The notes: generated from the letters alone by a model not told the origin. A DNA stretch of 40,326 nucleotides from Eggerthella sp. CAG:368 (GCA_000434775.1 FR895482.1:12110-52435); one strand, 5' to 3'. Shown: positions 17,672-26,952, numbered from the stretch's first letter. Translations and numbers: made by a program.

Positions 17672-20323
17672 CTAGTGAGCCTGCGCCCAGTTGCTCCCCG
17701 CCGAAACATCAACCACAAGAGGAACCTTAAGTTCGACAACGTTTTCCATTATTTCTTTTACGAGTCTCGTTATTTCTTCCACTTCGTTTTCGGGAACGGA
17801 AAAATCCAATTCGTCGTGAACCTGCAACATAAGCTTTGATTGGTACCCTCGATTAAGAAGCTCTTCTTGAACGCGCCGCATAGCAATCTTGATGATATCG
17901 GCCGCAGTGCCTTGCATAGGATGATTCATTGCAGTTCGTTCGCCAAAGCCACGCTGGTTTGCATTTGATGAATGCAGCTCAGGAATATAGCGTCTTCGAC
18001 CATACAGTGTGGATACATATCCATTTTCTTTCGCAGAAACAACAACATCATCAAGATAAGTTCTAACGCCCGAATATACCTCAAAATAGCGATCAATCAT
18101 TTGTTTTGCTTCATAAAACGGAATATCGAGCGACTGAGATAAACCAAACGCTTGTTGGCCATACACAATTCCAAAGTTAACTGCCTTAGCTCGACTACGC
18201 AACAGAGGCGTAACCTCTTCCACCGGAACATCGAACACCCTTGAAGCGGTTTGCGCATGGAAATCTGCACCTGAGATAAATGCTCTAATTAAGTGTTCAT
18301 CTCCCGACAAATGAGCGAGCAAACGCAATTCAATCTGCGAATAATCAGCAGAAAGAAACACTTCGCCTTCCTTGAGGGGGATAAAACACTCTCTAATATG
18401 ACGACCAAACTCTGTTCGCACGGGAATATTTTGTAAATTAGGATCTGAGGAAGAAAGACGTCCTGTGGTCGTAACCATTTCATTAAATGAAGTATGAATT
18501 CGATCATCATCTTTTTTCATACGAGGAAGAGCATCAATATATGTTGACTTAATCTTAGCGTATTCCCGATACTTCAAAATGAGCTGAGGCAACTCATGGA
18601 CTTTTGAAAGCTCTTTCAAAACGCGAGCATCAGTTGAATATCCTCGCTGAGTCTTTTTTATAGGCTTCAAGCCAAGGACGTCAAACAGAATATGTGAAAG
18701 CTGCTTCGGAGAATCAATGTTAAATTCCTCTCCTGCAAGATCAATAATTTCTTTGCGAAGACCATCAAGTTCATCCTGTGTCGTTTCCGAAATTCGCTTA
18801 AGCGTATCAGAGTCGAGCGCAGCACCCGTTCGTTCCATGCCTGCCAGAACAGAAATAAGAGGGTAATCAATTTCCTCGTAGACCGTTTTTGCTTCAGATT
18901 CCGCTAATTCTTTTTTAAATAGAGAAGCTAAGGAAGCAATAGCAGCAGCAACACAAGCCAGACCAGCCTTTTCCTCTTCCTTACATTCTGGTATGAGAGC
19001 ACCTACATACTGCTCATACATTTCAGCAACACTATAATGACCCTGCGATGAGTGCAAAACGTAATTAGCAAGAGCGACATCAAACGCACGTATTTCCAAA
19101 AGCTCCTTAGCGCTTATAAATGCCTCTTGAGAAGTGTCGGAGGGATAGATGTTCTCCACCAGTGTTTTTACATCGTATGCCGCACACCTATCAAGCATTG
19201 CAAGCCGAGAAAGTACCTCTTTTGCGTCATCATCAGTAAAAAAGGCGGTTCCTTCTCCAGTAAAAACCGCCAAGGTTAGCCCCGAGGAAAACAGGGAAGC
19301 CTGGGGATCTCTCTCCCACGAAAGCGCCAGTTGAGTTTCGCTCTTTTTGAGTACGTTATCTAACAGATCGTGGGCTTTTTCACCCTCGCAAAAAGGTTCC
19401 ATACCTTCAAAGTTCACTTCTGTTGCCTGCTTTGCACCAGAACCAAGAAAGCCTAGGACCTTAGAAAGATGAGAAGCAAAGCGCACCTTTTGAAAAGCCT
19501 CGGTAACAGTCTGAGAATCAAAGCATGGAAAGGATACGTTTTCAAGATCTACATCAATATCGATATCGCGCATGATGGTTGCCACCTTACGCGAGAGAAA
19601 GGCCTCGTCTCGGTTGTTTACAAGGTTTTCTAGCTGTTTGCCCTTGAACTTATCGAGGTTTTCGTAGATTCCTTCAAGCGTTCCATACTCCTTGAGCATC
19701 GAAGCGGCTTTCTTTTCACCAATACCAGGAACTCCCGGAATGTTATCCGATTTATCGCCTTTAAGACCAAGAAAATCAGGTACTTGCGCGGGGGTAACCC
19801 CGTAGCGCTCAACCACTTCATCAGGACCATAGATTGCCACGTCAGAAATGCCTTTTTTTGTCGTGACAATATGCGTAAGCTCGCTCGCAAGTTGATACGC
19901 ATCTTTATCACCCGTCACCAAAAGTGTTCTAAATCCAAGCTTTTCATCGCGCGCTGCAATGGTTCCTAGAATGTCATCGCCTTCCCAACCAGCAAGCGTA
20001 ACAACGGGAATATTCATAGAACGAAGCAGGTCTTCGATAATAGGAAATTGAGCCTTCAAGCTAGGGTCCATCGGCGGACGCTGTGCCTTGTACTGCTCGA
20101 GCGCTTCCATTCGAAACGCAGGTCTCCCTCGATCAAAAGCGCAAATAACAGCATCAGGATGCGCCTCTTCGATAAACTTGATGAGCATAGATAAAAAACC
20201 GAACGCGGCATTAGTGGGAGTTCCATCAGGGGCTGTCATTGCAGGAGGAACCGCATGAAAGGCACGATGCATTAACGAATTTCCGTCTATTACTGCAATT
20301 GTTTTCGTTTCAGACTGAGTCAC
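17672..20323 (-). CDS. polA: DNA polymerase I
   Basis: PolA fills gaps and removes RNA primers. The start is taken as GTG at 20323 with GAGGA upstream, giving 883 residues; the frame is open to 20389 but has no better signal there. Domains: 5' nuclease (about 1-290, with IDGNSLMHRAFHA and GWEGDDILG), a degenerate 3'-5' exonuclease-like region (about 300-490), and the polymerase with motif A DYSQIELR at 660-667, the O-helix RAKAVNFGIVYG near 712-723, and motif C VHDELDF. The exonuclease acidic residues are absent (LSWERD at motif I), so proofreading is not expected, as in many Gram-positive PolA. Confidence 0.95.
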   Translation of the reverse strand: MTQSETKTIAVIDGNSLMHRAFHAVPPAMTAPDGTPTNAAFGFLSMLIKFIEEAHPDAVICAFDRGRPAFRMEALEQYKAQRPPMDPSLKAQFPIIEDLLRSMNIPVVTLAGWEGDDILGTIAARDEKLGFRTLLVTGDKDAYQLASELTHIVTTKKGISDVAIYGPDEVVERYGVTPAQVPDFLGLKGDKSDNIPGVPGIGEKKAASMLKEYGTLEGIYENLDKFKGKQLENLVNNRDEAFLSRKVATIMRDIDIDVDLENVSFPCFDSQTVTEAFQKVRFASHLSKVLGFLGSGAKQATEVNFEGMEPFCEGEKAHDLLDNVLKKSETQLALSWERDPQASLFSSGLTLAVFTGEGTAFFTDDDAKEVLSRLAMLDRCAAYDVKTLVENIYPSDTSQEAFISAKELLEIRAFDVALANYVLHSSQGHYSVAEMYEQYVGALIPECKEEEKAGLACVAAAIASLASLFKKELAESEAKTVYEEIDYPLISVLAGMERTGAALDSDTLKRISETTQDELDGLRKEIIDLAGEEFNIDSPKQLSHILFDVLGLKPIKKTQRGYSTDARVLKELSKVHELPQLILKYREYAKIKSTYIDALPRMKKDDDRIHTSFNEMVTTTGRLSSSDPNLQNIPVRTEFGRHIRECFIPLKEGEVFLSADYSQIELRLLAHLSGDEHLIRAFISGADFHAQTASRVFDVPVEEVTPLLRSRAKAVNFGIVYGQQAFGLSQSLDIPFYEAKQMIDRYFEVYSGVRTYLDDVVVSAKENGYVSTLYGRRRYIPELHSSNANQRGFGERTAMNHPMQGTAADIIKIAMRRVQEELLNRGYQSKLMLQVHDELDFSVPENEVEEITRLVKEIMENVVELKVPLVVDVSAGSNWAQAH

Positions 20324-20510
20324 GTATTCCTCGATTCTTTTTATTTTTCGAACCCATTCTACTCGAAGCGCGCATTCAATTCGGAACATTTCTTTTTGGG
20401 CAAAATGACTCAGACAAAAACCTGCATCCTCACAGCCAAAGTTAATATTCTTTCCTGCCCCTTTCGCTGAGACAATTTGCCCAGCAAGAATGCCTCAAAT
20501 GCACCGCAAC

Positions 20511-20547
20511 AAGAAACAAAAGCCGCCTTTATTCAAAAGACGGCTTT
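20511..20547 (-). terminator. Intrinsic terminator after the GlnR-like gene
   Basis: AAAGCCG (20519-20525) pairs with CGGCTTT (20541-20547), and the minus strand continues with TTTTGTTTCTT. It lies 34 nt after the regulator stop and ends the glnA-regulator unit. Nothing further was recognised between here and the polA start at 20323. Confidence 0.8.
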
Positions 20548-20580
20548 ACGTACTAAAAAAGGGTAGTATCTTACATTCTG

Positions 20581-21258
20581 CTAGTTGCTCCAAAGATAGC
20601 CAACGCCACGCACGGTTTCTAGACGCTGTGCGAGTTCAGGACCAAGCTTTGCACGAACGCGACGAACATGAACATCAACTGTTCGAGAACCGCCAAAATA
20701 ATCAAAGCCCCACACACGACGTAAAAGAGCATCACGTGAATAGGTGCGACCTGGATGCGTTACCAAAAAAGCAAGAAGAGCATACTCTAAATAGGTGAAG
20801 TCAACTGGCTCCCCACTAACCGTAACCTGATAGGTTGCCAAGTTGATGGTCATGCCATCGATAGAAATAAAGTCATTTGTCGAACTTTCATTTCCTGGCC
20901 ACAAAAGCTGACGAATACGCAGTGAACATTCATCGGCTGATGCCCCATCGACAACAAAGTCACTATTGAGCTGAACGGGCAATCTGAAACCAGAGAGCAT
21001 ATCTTCACGAACGATAACCAGAACCGCCGTTCCGGCACCATCATCAACAAGAAGCTGTTCTATCGCAGCAATACTTTGCTGCGAATCATTCGTAGCCTCG
21101 TAAACTACCAAATCACATGTCTCGTGTTCGCTCAACAGTTTTCTGAATTGCAAAGAAGAGCCCGCTGAGACACCAACATCAAGACCACTCAAAACAGCTT
21201 GAAACTTATGAGCATTATCAAGACTATCCGCAATAAAAATTACTTGCTTGCGTTGCAT
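20581..21258 (-). CDS. GlnR-like orphan OmpR-family regulator with an atypical receiver domain
   Basis: This is a 225-residue protein. The C-terminal winged helix (about 128-225) is of OmpR/PhoB type and is very close to actinobacterial GlnR in wording, with WGFDYFGGSRTVDVHVRR and AKLGPE. The N-terminal receiver is degenerate: the acidic pair is reduced to Asp11, the phospho-acceptor position is Glu54 (DLVVYE), and the conserved Lys is not evident. It should therefore act without phosphorylation. No histidine kinase is nearby. It starts 12 nt after glnA with GGAGG upstream, so it is co-transcribed with glutamine synthetase, supporting a role in nitrogen control (inference). Confidence 0.85.
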   Translation of the reverse strand: MQRKQVIFIADSLDNAHKFQAVLSGLDVGVSAGSSLQFRKLLSEHETCDLVVYEATNDSQQSIAAIEQLLVDDGAGTAVLVIVREDMLSGFRLPVQLNSDFVVDGASADECSLRIRQLLWPGNESSTNDFISIDGMTINLATYQVTVSGEPVDFTYLEYALLAFLVTHPGRTYSRDALLRRVWGFDYFGGSRTVDVHVRRVRAKLGPELAQRLETVRGVGYLWSN

Positions 21259-21270
21259 ATTTGCCTCCGT

Positions 21271-22614
21271 TTACAGCACCGAAAGATAGCGTTCGAGTTC
21301 CCAATCGGTTACATGGCGCTGAAACTCATTCCATTCTTCGCGCTTCTTCTCAACCAAGAACGAATGAATGTGCTCACCCAGCGTCTCTTTCATCAACTCA
21401 GACTGAGCAAACAATTCAACCGCTTCTCCAAGCGTGTCGGGAAGCGTCTGGATTCCCTTCTCTTTTAGCTGCTGACGCGTTGCAAGATGCAAGTTGCCGT
21501 CTTCAATAGGATCGGGCAAAGAAAGCTCCTCTTCCATGCCCTTAAGACCAGCAGCCAAAGTTACCGCAAATACCAAGTAGGGATTCGCTGACGGATCAGG
21601 ATTGCGCAACTCAACTCTGCAAGCTTCTTCCTTGTTGGGTTTATATCCCGGAATGCGAACCAAAGCCGAACGATTCCTGCGTGCCCAAGTAACATGAACA
21701 GGTGCTTCCCCACCAGGGACTAAGCGCTTATAAGAGTTAACGGAAGGATTTGTCACCAAGCAATATTCTGGGGCATACTTAAGTAAGCCAGCAATGTAGT
21801 GCTTTGCCGTTTTTGATAAGTTGAATCCGTCGGGATCATTTTTGTCAAAGAACGCATTATTACCCTTTTCATCAAACAAGCTCTGATGAACATGCATGCC
21901 AGAGCCGGGAGCATCAGAGAGCGGCTTTGGCATAAACGAAGCGTATACCCCATACTTCATAGCAATCTCTTTAACAACCTGCTTATAGGTCATAACGTTG
22001 TCAGCCATGGTGAGAGCATCAGCAAAACGAAGATCGATCTCTTGCTGAGAAGGACCACTTTCGTGATGCGAATACTCAACGGGTATACCCATTTTTTCAA
22101 GAGTTAAAACCGTATCACGACGAAGGTCGCTTGCAGAATCGAGTGAAGTTAAATCAAAATATCCGCCTCGATCAAGAACTTCTGTATGCTCAGCATCTTT
22201 GAAGTAAAAGTACTCGAGTTCGGGACCAACATTCATAACGTAACCCATCTGCTCAACACGAGCTGTAATACGCTTAAGCACATCACGAGAATCGCCTTCA
22301 AACGGTTCTCCCTCGGGTGTACGAATTGAGCAAAACATGCGTGCAACTGCGTTACGCTCAGGGCGCCACGGTAAAATCTGGAAGGTTGATGCTTCGGGGT
22401 AGGCAAGCATGTCGGACTCACTCTCCATCGAAAAGCCCTGAACACAGCTTCCATCAAAACCCATTCCTTCTTCAAATGCATTTTCGAGTTCGCTCGGTAT
22501 AACAGCAAATGACTTCATGCGGCCCAATACATCGCAAAACCAAAAACGAACAAAATGGACATCACGGCTTTTGATAGTCTTCAAAACGAAATCTTGGTCT
22601 GGACTCCCCGTCAT
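21271..22614 (-). CDS. glnA: Type I glutamine synthetase
   Basis: GlnA joins ammonia to glutamate. It has 447 residues, the length of the short (alpha-like) GSI class. Metal-binding Glu132 and Glu134 lie in GPELEYFYF, with SGMHVHQSLF, NPSVNSYKRLVPGGEAP and the substrate Arg region RNRSALVRIP intact. The GSI-beta adenylylation Tyr is missing (NLHLATRQQ where NxYDL is expected). The residue equivalent to the feedback and regulator-contact Arg62 of Bacillus GS appears to be Met63. It is the first gene of a two-gene unit with the GlnR-like regulator. Confidence 0.95.
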   Translation of the reverse strand: MTGSPDQDFVLKTIKSRDVHFVRFWFCDVLGRMKSFAVIPSELENAFEEGMGFDGSCVQGFSMESESDMLAYPEASTFQILPWRPERNAVARMFCSIRTPEGEPFEGDSRDVLKRITARVEQMGYVMNVGPELEYFYFKDAEHTEVLDRGGYFDLTSLDSASDLRRDTVLTLEKMGIPVEYSHHESGPSQQEIDLRFADALTMADNVMTYKQVVKEIAMKYGVYASFMPKPLSDAPGSGMHVHQSLFDEKGNNAFFDKNDPDGFNLSKTAKHYIAGLLKYAPEYCLVTNPSVNSYKRLVPGGEAPVHVTWARRNRSALVRIPGYKPNKEEACRVELRNPDPSANPYLVFAVTLAAGLKGMEEELSLPDPIEDGNLHLATRQQLKEKGIQTLPDTLGEAVELFAQSELMKETLGEHIHSFLVEKKREEWNEFQRHVTDWELERYLSVL

Positions 22615-22643
22615 GATTAACCCTTTCTATCTAGAACGTATCT

Positions 22644-22674
22644 ATTATACCGAGCTATGTTTCAGCGTTATTAC
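22644..22674 (-). promoter_or_regulatory. glnA promoter with a GlnR-box-like sequence
   Basis: A perfect TATAAT (22644-22649) lacks a good -35 element. In that position is GTAAT-6 nt-GAAAC (minus strand, 22674-22659), which matches the actinobacterial GlnR half-box pattern gTnAc-n6-GaAAc in all but the last base of the first block. The rest of the gap 22675-22880, before the metI terminator, holds nothing I recognise. Confidence 0.5.
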
Positions 22675-22880
22675 GCAATAGAAAATTCAAAAACGACCTT
22701 GGCGACAAACTGTTAAAGAAACAATCTTTGTTAGCTACCATTACCGCCTTCTTTTGCTCGAATGAGTTTTCTTAATCCAAGTAGACTCTAACTCCCTGCA
22801 AAAGAAGAGGTTCCCCATACTCAAGTGCGCTTAGGGGCGCTCATACAAGGAAAACTAAAAAACGTGAGCATTGATAGAGA

Positions 22881-22918
22881 AAAACAAAAAAGCTCCCGAG
22901 GTAGCCTCGAGAGCTTTT
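22881..22918 (-). terminator. Strong intrinsic terminator of metNI
   Basis: A stem of 8 plus 5 bp with one mismatch (AAAAGCTC-C-CGAGG with CCTCG-A-GAGCTTTT) and a TAG loop is followed on the minus strand by TTTTTTGTTTTT. It lies 22 nt after the metI stop. Confidence 0.88.
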
Positions 22919-22940
22919 AGCAACCTTATTTGAAAAGCGA

Positions 22941-23612
22941 CTATTTGCGTTTATCAATCTTGCGAACTGCAAAGTTGCAACTGCTTTGAACAACCTGCAC
23001 CAAAATAACCGTAATGATAAGCGTTGCAACCATAACGTCATCTTGATAGCGCTGATATCCATAACGAATAGCAATATCGCCCAAGCCACCAGCACCTACC
23101 ACGCCAGCCATTGCGGTGTAACCGAAGAGCGTAATGAAGGTGATAGCGAAACCCCTAATAAGGGATGGGAGACTTTCCGTTAAAAAAACCTTGCAAACAA
23201 TCTGCCAAGTTGAAGCACCAAAACTTTGAGCCGCTTCAATTAAACCAGCATCAACTTCAGCAATACTTTGTTCAACCATACGAGCTACAAAAGGTGCTGC
23301 AGCAACAATCAAAGGAAATACCGCACCGGGAACACCCAATGACGTACCCATCACCAAACGGGTAACGGGAATAAGAACAACCAATAAGATAATAAAAGGA
23401 ATAGAACGACCCATATTAACAATCCAGCCCAACACCGTGTTGAGAACACGATGAGGCTTAAGGCCATCAAGATTCGTTAGAACCAACGCCACGCCTAAAG
23501 GGATACCCAAAACATAGGCGCCAAGTGTTGAAACAACACTCATAACGATGGTTTCCCACGTACCCATTGCTAAAAGGGCACCATATTGATCAAAGAAGGC
23601 TTGAAAATCCAC
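22941..23612 (-). CDS. metI: Methionine-type ABC transporter permease MetI
   Basis: This inner-membrane permease has 223 residues and about five membrane helices. The EAA loop that docks with the ATPase is visible (EAAQSFGASTWQIVCKVFLTESLPSLIRG region, about residues 127-155). Conserved blocks SIPFIILLVVLIP and YTAMAGVVGAGGLGDIAIRYGY are typical of the MetI family (D/L-methionine and related uptake). The start abuts the metN stop with no gap. No substrate-binding lipoprotein MetQ is present in the window. Confidence 0.9.
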   Translation of the reverse strand: MDFQAFFDQYGALLAMGTWETIVMSVVSTLGAYVLGIPLGVALVLTNLDGLKPHRVLNTVLGWIVNMGRSIPFIILLVVLIPVTRLVMGTSLGVPGAVFPLIVAAAPFVARMVEQSIAEVDAGLIEAAQSFGASTWQIVCKVFLTESLPSLIRGFAITFITLFGYTAMAGVVGAGGLGDIAIRYGYQRYQDDVMVATLIITVILVQVVQSSCNFAVRKIDKRK

Positions 23613-24353
23613 CTAGAGCCTCTTTTCTAATAATTTTTTAGTAATAGCGCTTTGAGGGTTAGCAAAAACCTCTTCGGTTTTGCCCGACTCAACAATAACA
23701 CCCTGGTCAACTACTACAATGTTATCGCAGATCATCTCTGCAACCGTCAACGAATGAGTAATCAAAACAATGGTTACCCCAAGCTCTTCATTGATTGACT
23801 TCAATAGTCCCAGAATGGAATGCGTAGTCATAGAATCAAGAGCGCTTGTGGCTTCATCGCAAAGCATGATCGAAGGGCTGTTAACCAAGGCTCGGGCAAT
23901 AGCCACACGCTGCTGCTGGCCACCCGAAAGCTGCGAAGGATATTTGTCACATTTATCAATAAGCCCTACCAATTCAAGCAACTCACGCGCGCGCTTTTCT
24001 GCTTCTTTCTTGTTTTCCTTTCGAAGCTCAAGAGGAAACATGACATTACGAAGAACGCTGCGCTGCTGAAACAAACTAAAGTTTTGGAAAATCATTCCAA
24101 CAGAGCTGCGGAATTCAAGAAGTTCTTTGCCAGACAAATTTGTAACATCACGGCCATCAATGATGATATTTCCCGAAGTGGGACGCTCAAGCAGATTGAT
24201 ACAACGAACAAGCGTCGATTTACCTGCACCCGATTGACCGATGATGCCAAAAATACTGCCATCCTCAATGGTGAGATTGATATCTTTAAGCGCTACATGG
24301 GCTTCACCATGAATGCTTTCATATGTTTTATTAAGGTGTTCTATCTGAATCAT
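23613..24353 (-). CDS. metN: Methionine-type ABC transporter ATP-binding protein MetN (short form)
   Basis: This is an ABC ATPase of 246 residues. Walker A is GQSGAGKST at 39-47, the signature is LSGGQQQRVAIARAL, and Walker B is IMLCDEATSALD. Family wording (LLERPTSG, SALDSMTTHSILGLL) and pairing with MetI indicate MetN. Typical MetN is about 340 residues with a C-terminal NIL domain that senses methionine; that domain is absent here, so feedback inhibition by it is not expected. The start at 24353 has GAGGA nine bases upstream. Confidence 0.88.
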   Translation of the reverse strand: MIQIEHLNKTYESIHGEAHVALKDINLTIEDGSIFGIIGQSGAGKSTLVRCINLLERPTSGNIIIDGRDVTNLSGKELLEFRSSVGMIFQNFSLFQQRSVLRNVMFPLELRKENKKEAEKRARELLELVGLIDKCDKYPSQLSGGQQQRVAIARALVNSPSIMLCDEATSALDSMTTHSILGLLKSINEELGVTIVLITHSLTVAEMICDNIVVVDQGVIVESGKTEEVFANPQSAITKKLLEKRL

Positions 24354-24384
24354 GTATACAGTTCCTCGAATCTAGCAGCTTTCA

Positions 24385-24412
24385 ACTATAAGCCAACCCA
24401 TCAACGTGTCAA
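24385..24412 (-). promoter_or_regulatory. Sigma-70-type promoter of metN-metI
   Basis: TTGACA (24407-24412) and TATAGT (24385-24390) are 16 bp apart on the minus strand. Predicted transcription begins about 25 nt before the metN ATG, leaving no room for a SAM riboswitch. Confidence 0.75.
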
Positions 24413-24463
24413 GATTCCAAACCTTAGCCGACGATTAAATTGATACAACCTCCAAAGATAAAA

Positions 24464-26932
24464 CTAAAATGCCAGTTGGCCGTAGAGGGAGTCACTGTCA
24501 AAAAACGAACTGAGATACGGGTCTCCTTCAATAAAGTAATGCGGCCACAAATAATGAAGATAGGCACGCTCCCTTTCAAGACGCACCCTATCTTTGTGAG
24601 TGATAGAGTGCCCACGCGTCGCACGTTCATGGTGGTAGAGTTCAACATCGGCATCAAACACTACCCTGTATCCCGCTTTTTTAAGCTTCAAACAAAGATC
24701 GGCATCGTAATAGGCAAGCTTAAACTTTTCGTTATATCCACCAACAACCTCAAACGCCGAACGCTTGATGAGCTGACAGGCGCTCGACACAGCAGACACG
24801 TTACTCGGGCACATCAATCGTTTCATATAGCCTTGGGCAGAACGGGGAAGATTCCATCCTAAATTCCCCGTAGCCCCACGAGGACCCACGGCAAGTCCCG
24901 CATGTTGAACGGTATCATCCGAAAACAACAGCTTCGCGCCCACAATACCCACATCAGCTCTTGTGGCATATGCTAAAAGATCGTTCATGCCGTCCTTGCC
25001 AATAAATTCGGTATCGTTATGAAGAAGCAAAAGATACTCTGAAGTGGTGTTTTCAAACGCATAATTAGCCATTGAAGAAATGCTGAATTCACCCTCATAT
25101 GAAATAATGCGAACATTGGGCTGGCAAGAAACGAGACCCTGATAATAAGCGTTCGTCTCAGGCAAAACGCTCATGTTGTCAACAATAACTATTTCATACG
25201 AAACATCTATTTCGTTCTGCAAGATTGAAGCAATACACGAATCCAAAAGAGCCATTTGGTCTTTATTTGGAATAACCACCGAAAGTGTTGGATGTTTTTC
25301 GGGAAGCTGATACTTAACACGGTAGCGCTGCTGCTCAGCTTCCGACAGAACAACCGCCGAAACGCCCTGACGTCGCAGATGCTGCGCAAGGGCCTTTCTT
25401 CCCTCCCTGAAGGCAAACTCTTCCTGCTCTGCATATGTCATAGAATTGGCTTCAACAGGCGCTGTAAGGTCGGCAACATGATAAAGCACACCTTCGATGC
25501 GCTTAAATTTCCCTTGGCACTCAACTGCTTTCAGCGCCATGTCGTAAGAGAATGACTCCGTTGAATAGCCCGGACCTTTAGCGATCTTATCGATAATTTC
25601 CCTTGAATACACAACGAGAGGACCAAGGTAATTATATGAATAAAGCAAATCAAGAGAGAACTCAGGTTTTATGCATGCTTTAGAATACATTGCCTGTTCA
25701 GAAACATGATCATGATGACTGTAAATCGCTGTAATAGTTTGAGTGGTTTCTTTTTTGTTCTCCGTTTCTTTTTCAGCTTCATTTATTGCACGAACGAATT
25801 CATACAAAGCCTCGGGAGCGAGCATGACGCGCGGTTCGAGAATCGCACACCACTCACCCTTTGACTGCATGATTCCCGTCAAAGAAGCAACGGGGCTTTC
25901 GGTTTTTTCCTCAAGTATCACATGAACAAGACGAGTGTCCGTTTCCCATTCTTTGAAGAAGCTTGCAAACATATTCTCGTTTCCACACGCATCCATTACC
26001 ACAAGCTCAAATGAACGATAGGTCTGCCGAGAAAGAGCTTCCAAACACGATGATATATAAGGATAGTCCCGCGGAAAAAACGGCATAACAAGAGAAATGG
26101 TTGGCTCAAAGGGAAAACGGGCAATTCTCTGATGTGCTAATTCGGCGAGCGTTGCGCAATGATAATGATACCAATCGTCATAGCGCTCATCACGACCTGC
26201 ATCAATCGTTGCCGCTACATAGTTTTCGTGAAGTGGCTCATATGTTTCATCCGAAAAAACACCAAAACTTCCTGGCAAAACATCGTTTTCGTCATACACG
26301 CTTACGCAAAAATCTTTATGAGTACGGTTAACTCTCACTGAAAACCCGATATGAAGGCGATCTTCATCACCTAAACGCTGAGCAGGTACAACCTCATCAA
26401 TTAACGGATAAACAGGCAAATCAAGCTCTTGGCCCGTCTCATCCATAAAACGCACCATAACATCAACGCCTTCAATATGAGGCATATCGATAAGGGCTTT
26501 TACCACGATTTCTTCCCCGTCATCAACAGCGTCGGTAAAGAAAACATTCATACGATCAATGGAATACTCACGCTCTATGGAAAACATCTGAAGAGTAAGT
26601 TCATTTCTTACCAGAGCATTAAAACGCGTTTTCCAACGAAGCGCACTCGTTTCAACCGTAAGCCTACTTTGACCAAGCGGCTCATTTGTTCCATTAAATT
26701 CAGTGAAATTGAGATCTATTTCTCTTACCTCAAAATGAGGCAGCACCACCACAAAATTAGCTTTCGATTCACTGCTTTGTGGCACAAAAGGAAACAGATG
26801 AGCAGGAACAGCGGAGCCATCCTTTAAGCGGGCATCAAGCAACAACAAAGAGCCCGCAGACATACGTTCAATAGCCATTTGGAGATAGATTTTTCCATCG
26901 CCATGGCACATGCTTTCCAAACGAACATTCAT
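24464..26932 (-). CDS. Large tandem GT2-family glycosyltransferase (paralogue A)
   Basis: This protein has 822 residues and no membrane segment. Residues 1-270 are a beta-rich N-terminal module shared with the neighbouring gene, ending in a linker DERYDDWYHYH. A first GT-A domain follows (about 277-490, PTISLVMPFF) and then a second (about 547-800, PTLSVVIPNKDQ). The second has an acidic metal motif HND at 638-640 and WPHYFIEGDP. The first has LEPRV at 365-369 where related enzymes have LDHDD, so it probably lacks metal-dependent activity. Architecture resembles rhamnan or O-antigen type tandem transferases. The sugar and acceptor are unknown. AAGAAGG supports the start, 20 nt after paralogue B. 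Confidence 0.88.
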   Translation of the reverse strand: MNVRLESMCHGDGKIYLQMAIERMSAGSLLLLDARLKDGSAVPAHLFPFVPQSSESKANFVVVLPHFEVREIDLNFTEFNGTNEPLGQSRLTVETSALRWKTRFNALVRNELTLQMFSIEREYSIDRMNVFFTDAVDDGEEIVVKALIDMPHIEGVDVMVRFMDETGQELDLPVYPLIDEVVPAQRLGDEDRLHIGFSVRVNRTHKDFCVSVYDENDVLPGSFGVFSDETYEPLHENYVAATIDAGRDERYDDWYHYHCATLAELAHQRIARFPFEPTISLVMPFFPRDYPYISSCLEALSRQTYRSFELVVMDACGNENMFASFFKEWETDTRLVHVILEEKTESPVASLTGIMQSKGEWCAILEPRVMLAPEALYEFVRAINEAEKETENKKETTQTITAIYSHHDHVSEQAMYSKACIKPEFSLDLLYSYNYLGPLVVYSREIIDKIAKGPGYSTESFSYDMALKAVECQGKFKRIEGVLYHVADLTAPVEANSMTYAEQEEFAFREGRKALAQHLRRQGVSAVVLSEAEQQRYRVKYQLPEKHPTLSVVIPNKDQMALLDSCIASILQNEIDVSYEIVIVDNMSVLPETNAYYQGLVSCQPNVRIISYEGEFSISSMANYAFENTTSEYLLLLHNDTEFIGKDGMNDLLAYATRADVGIVGAKLLFSDDTVQHAGLAVGPRGATGNLGWNLPRSAQGYMKRLMCPSNVSAVSSACQLIKRSAFEVVGGYNEKFKLAYYDADLCLKLKKAGYRVVFDADVELYHHERATRGHSITHKDRVRLERERAYLHYLWPHYFIEGDPYLSSFFDSDSLYGQLAF

Positions 26933-26952
26933 GTAAATACCTTCTTGTACGC

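Noticed and set aside
17640..17676. Near-identical direct repeat CTCTTTGCTAG / CTCTTTACTAG just after polA
   Set aside because: Only two short copies with one mismatch; no hairpin or T-tract that would support a terminator or regulatory role.
24354..24384. A SAM riboswitch or S-box leader before metN
   Set aside because: The promoter places transcription start about 25 nt from the ATG, so no structured leader can fit.
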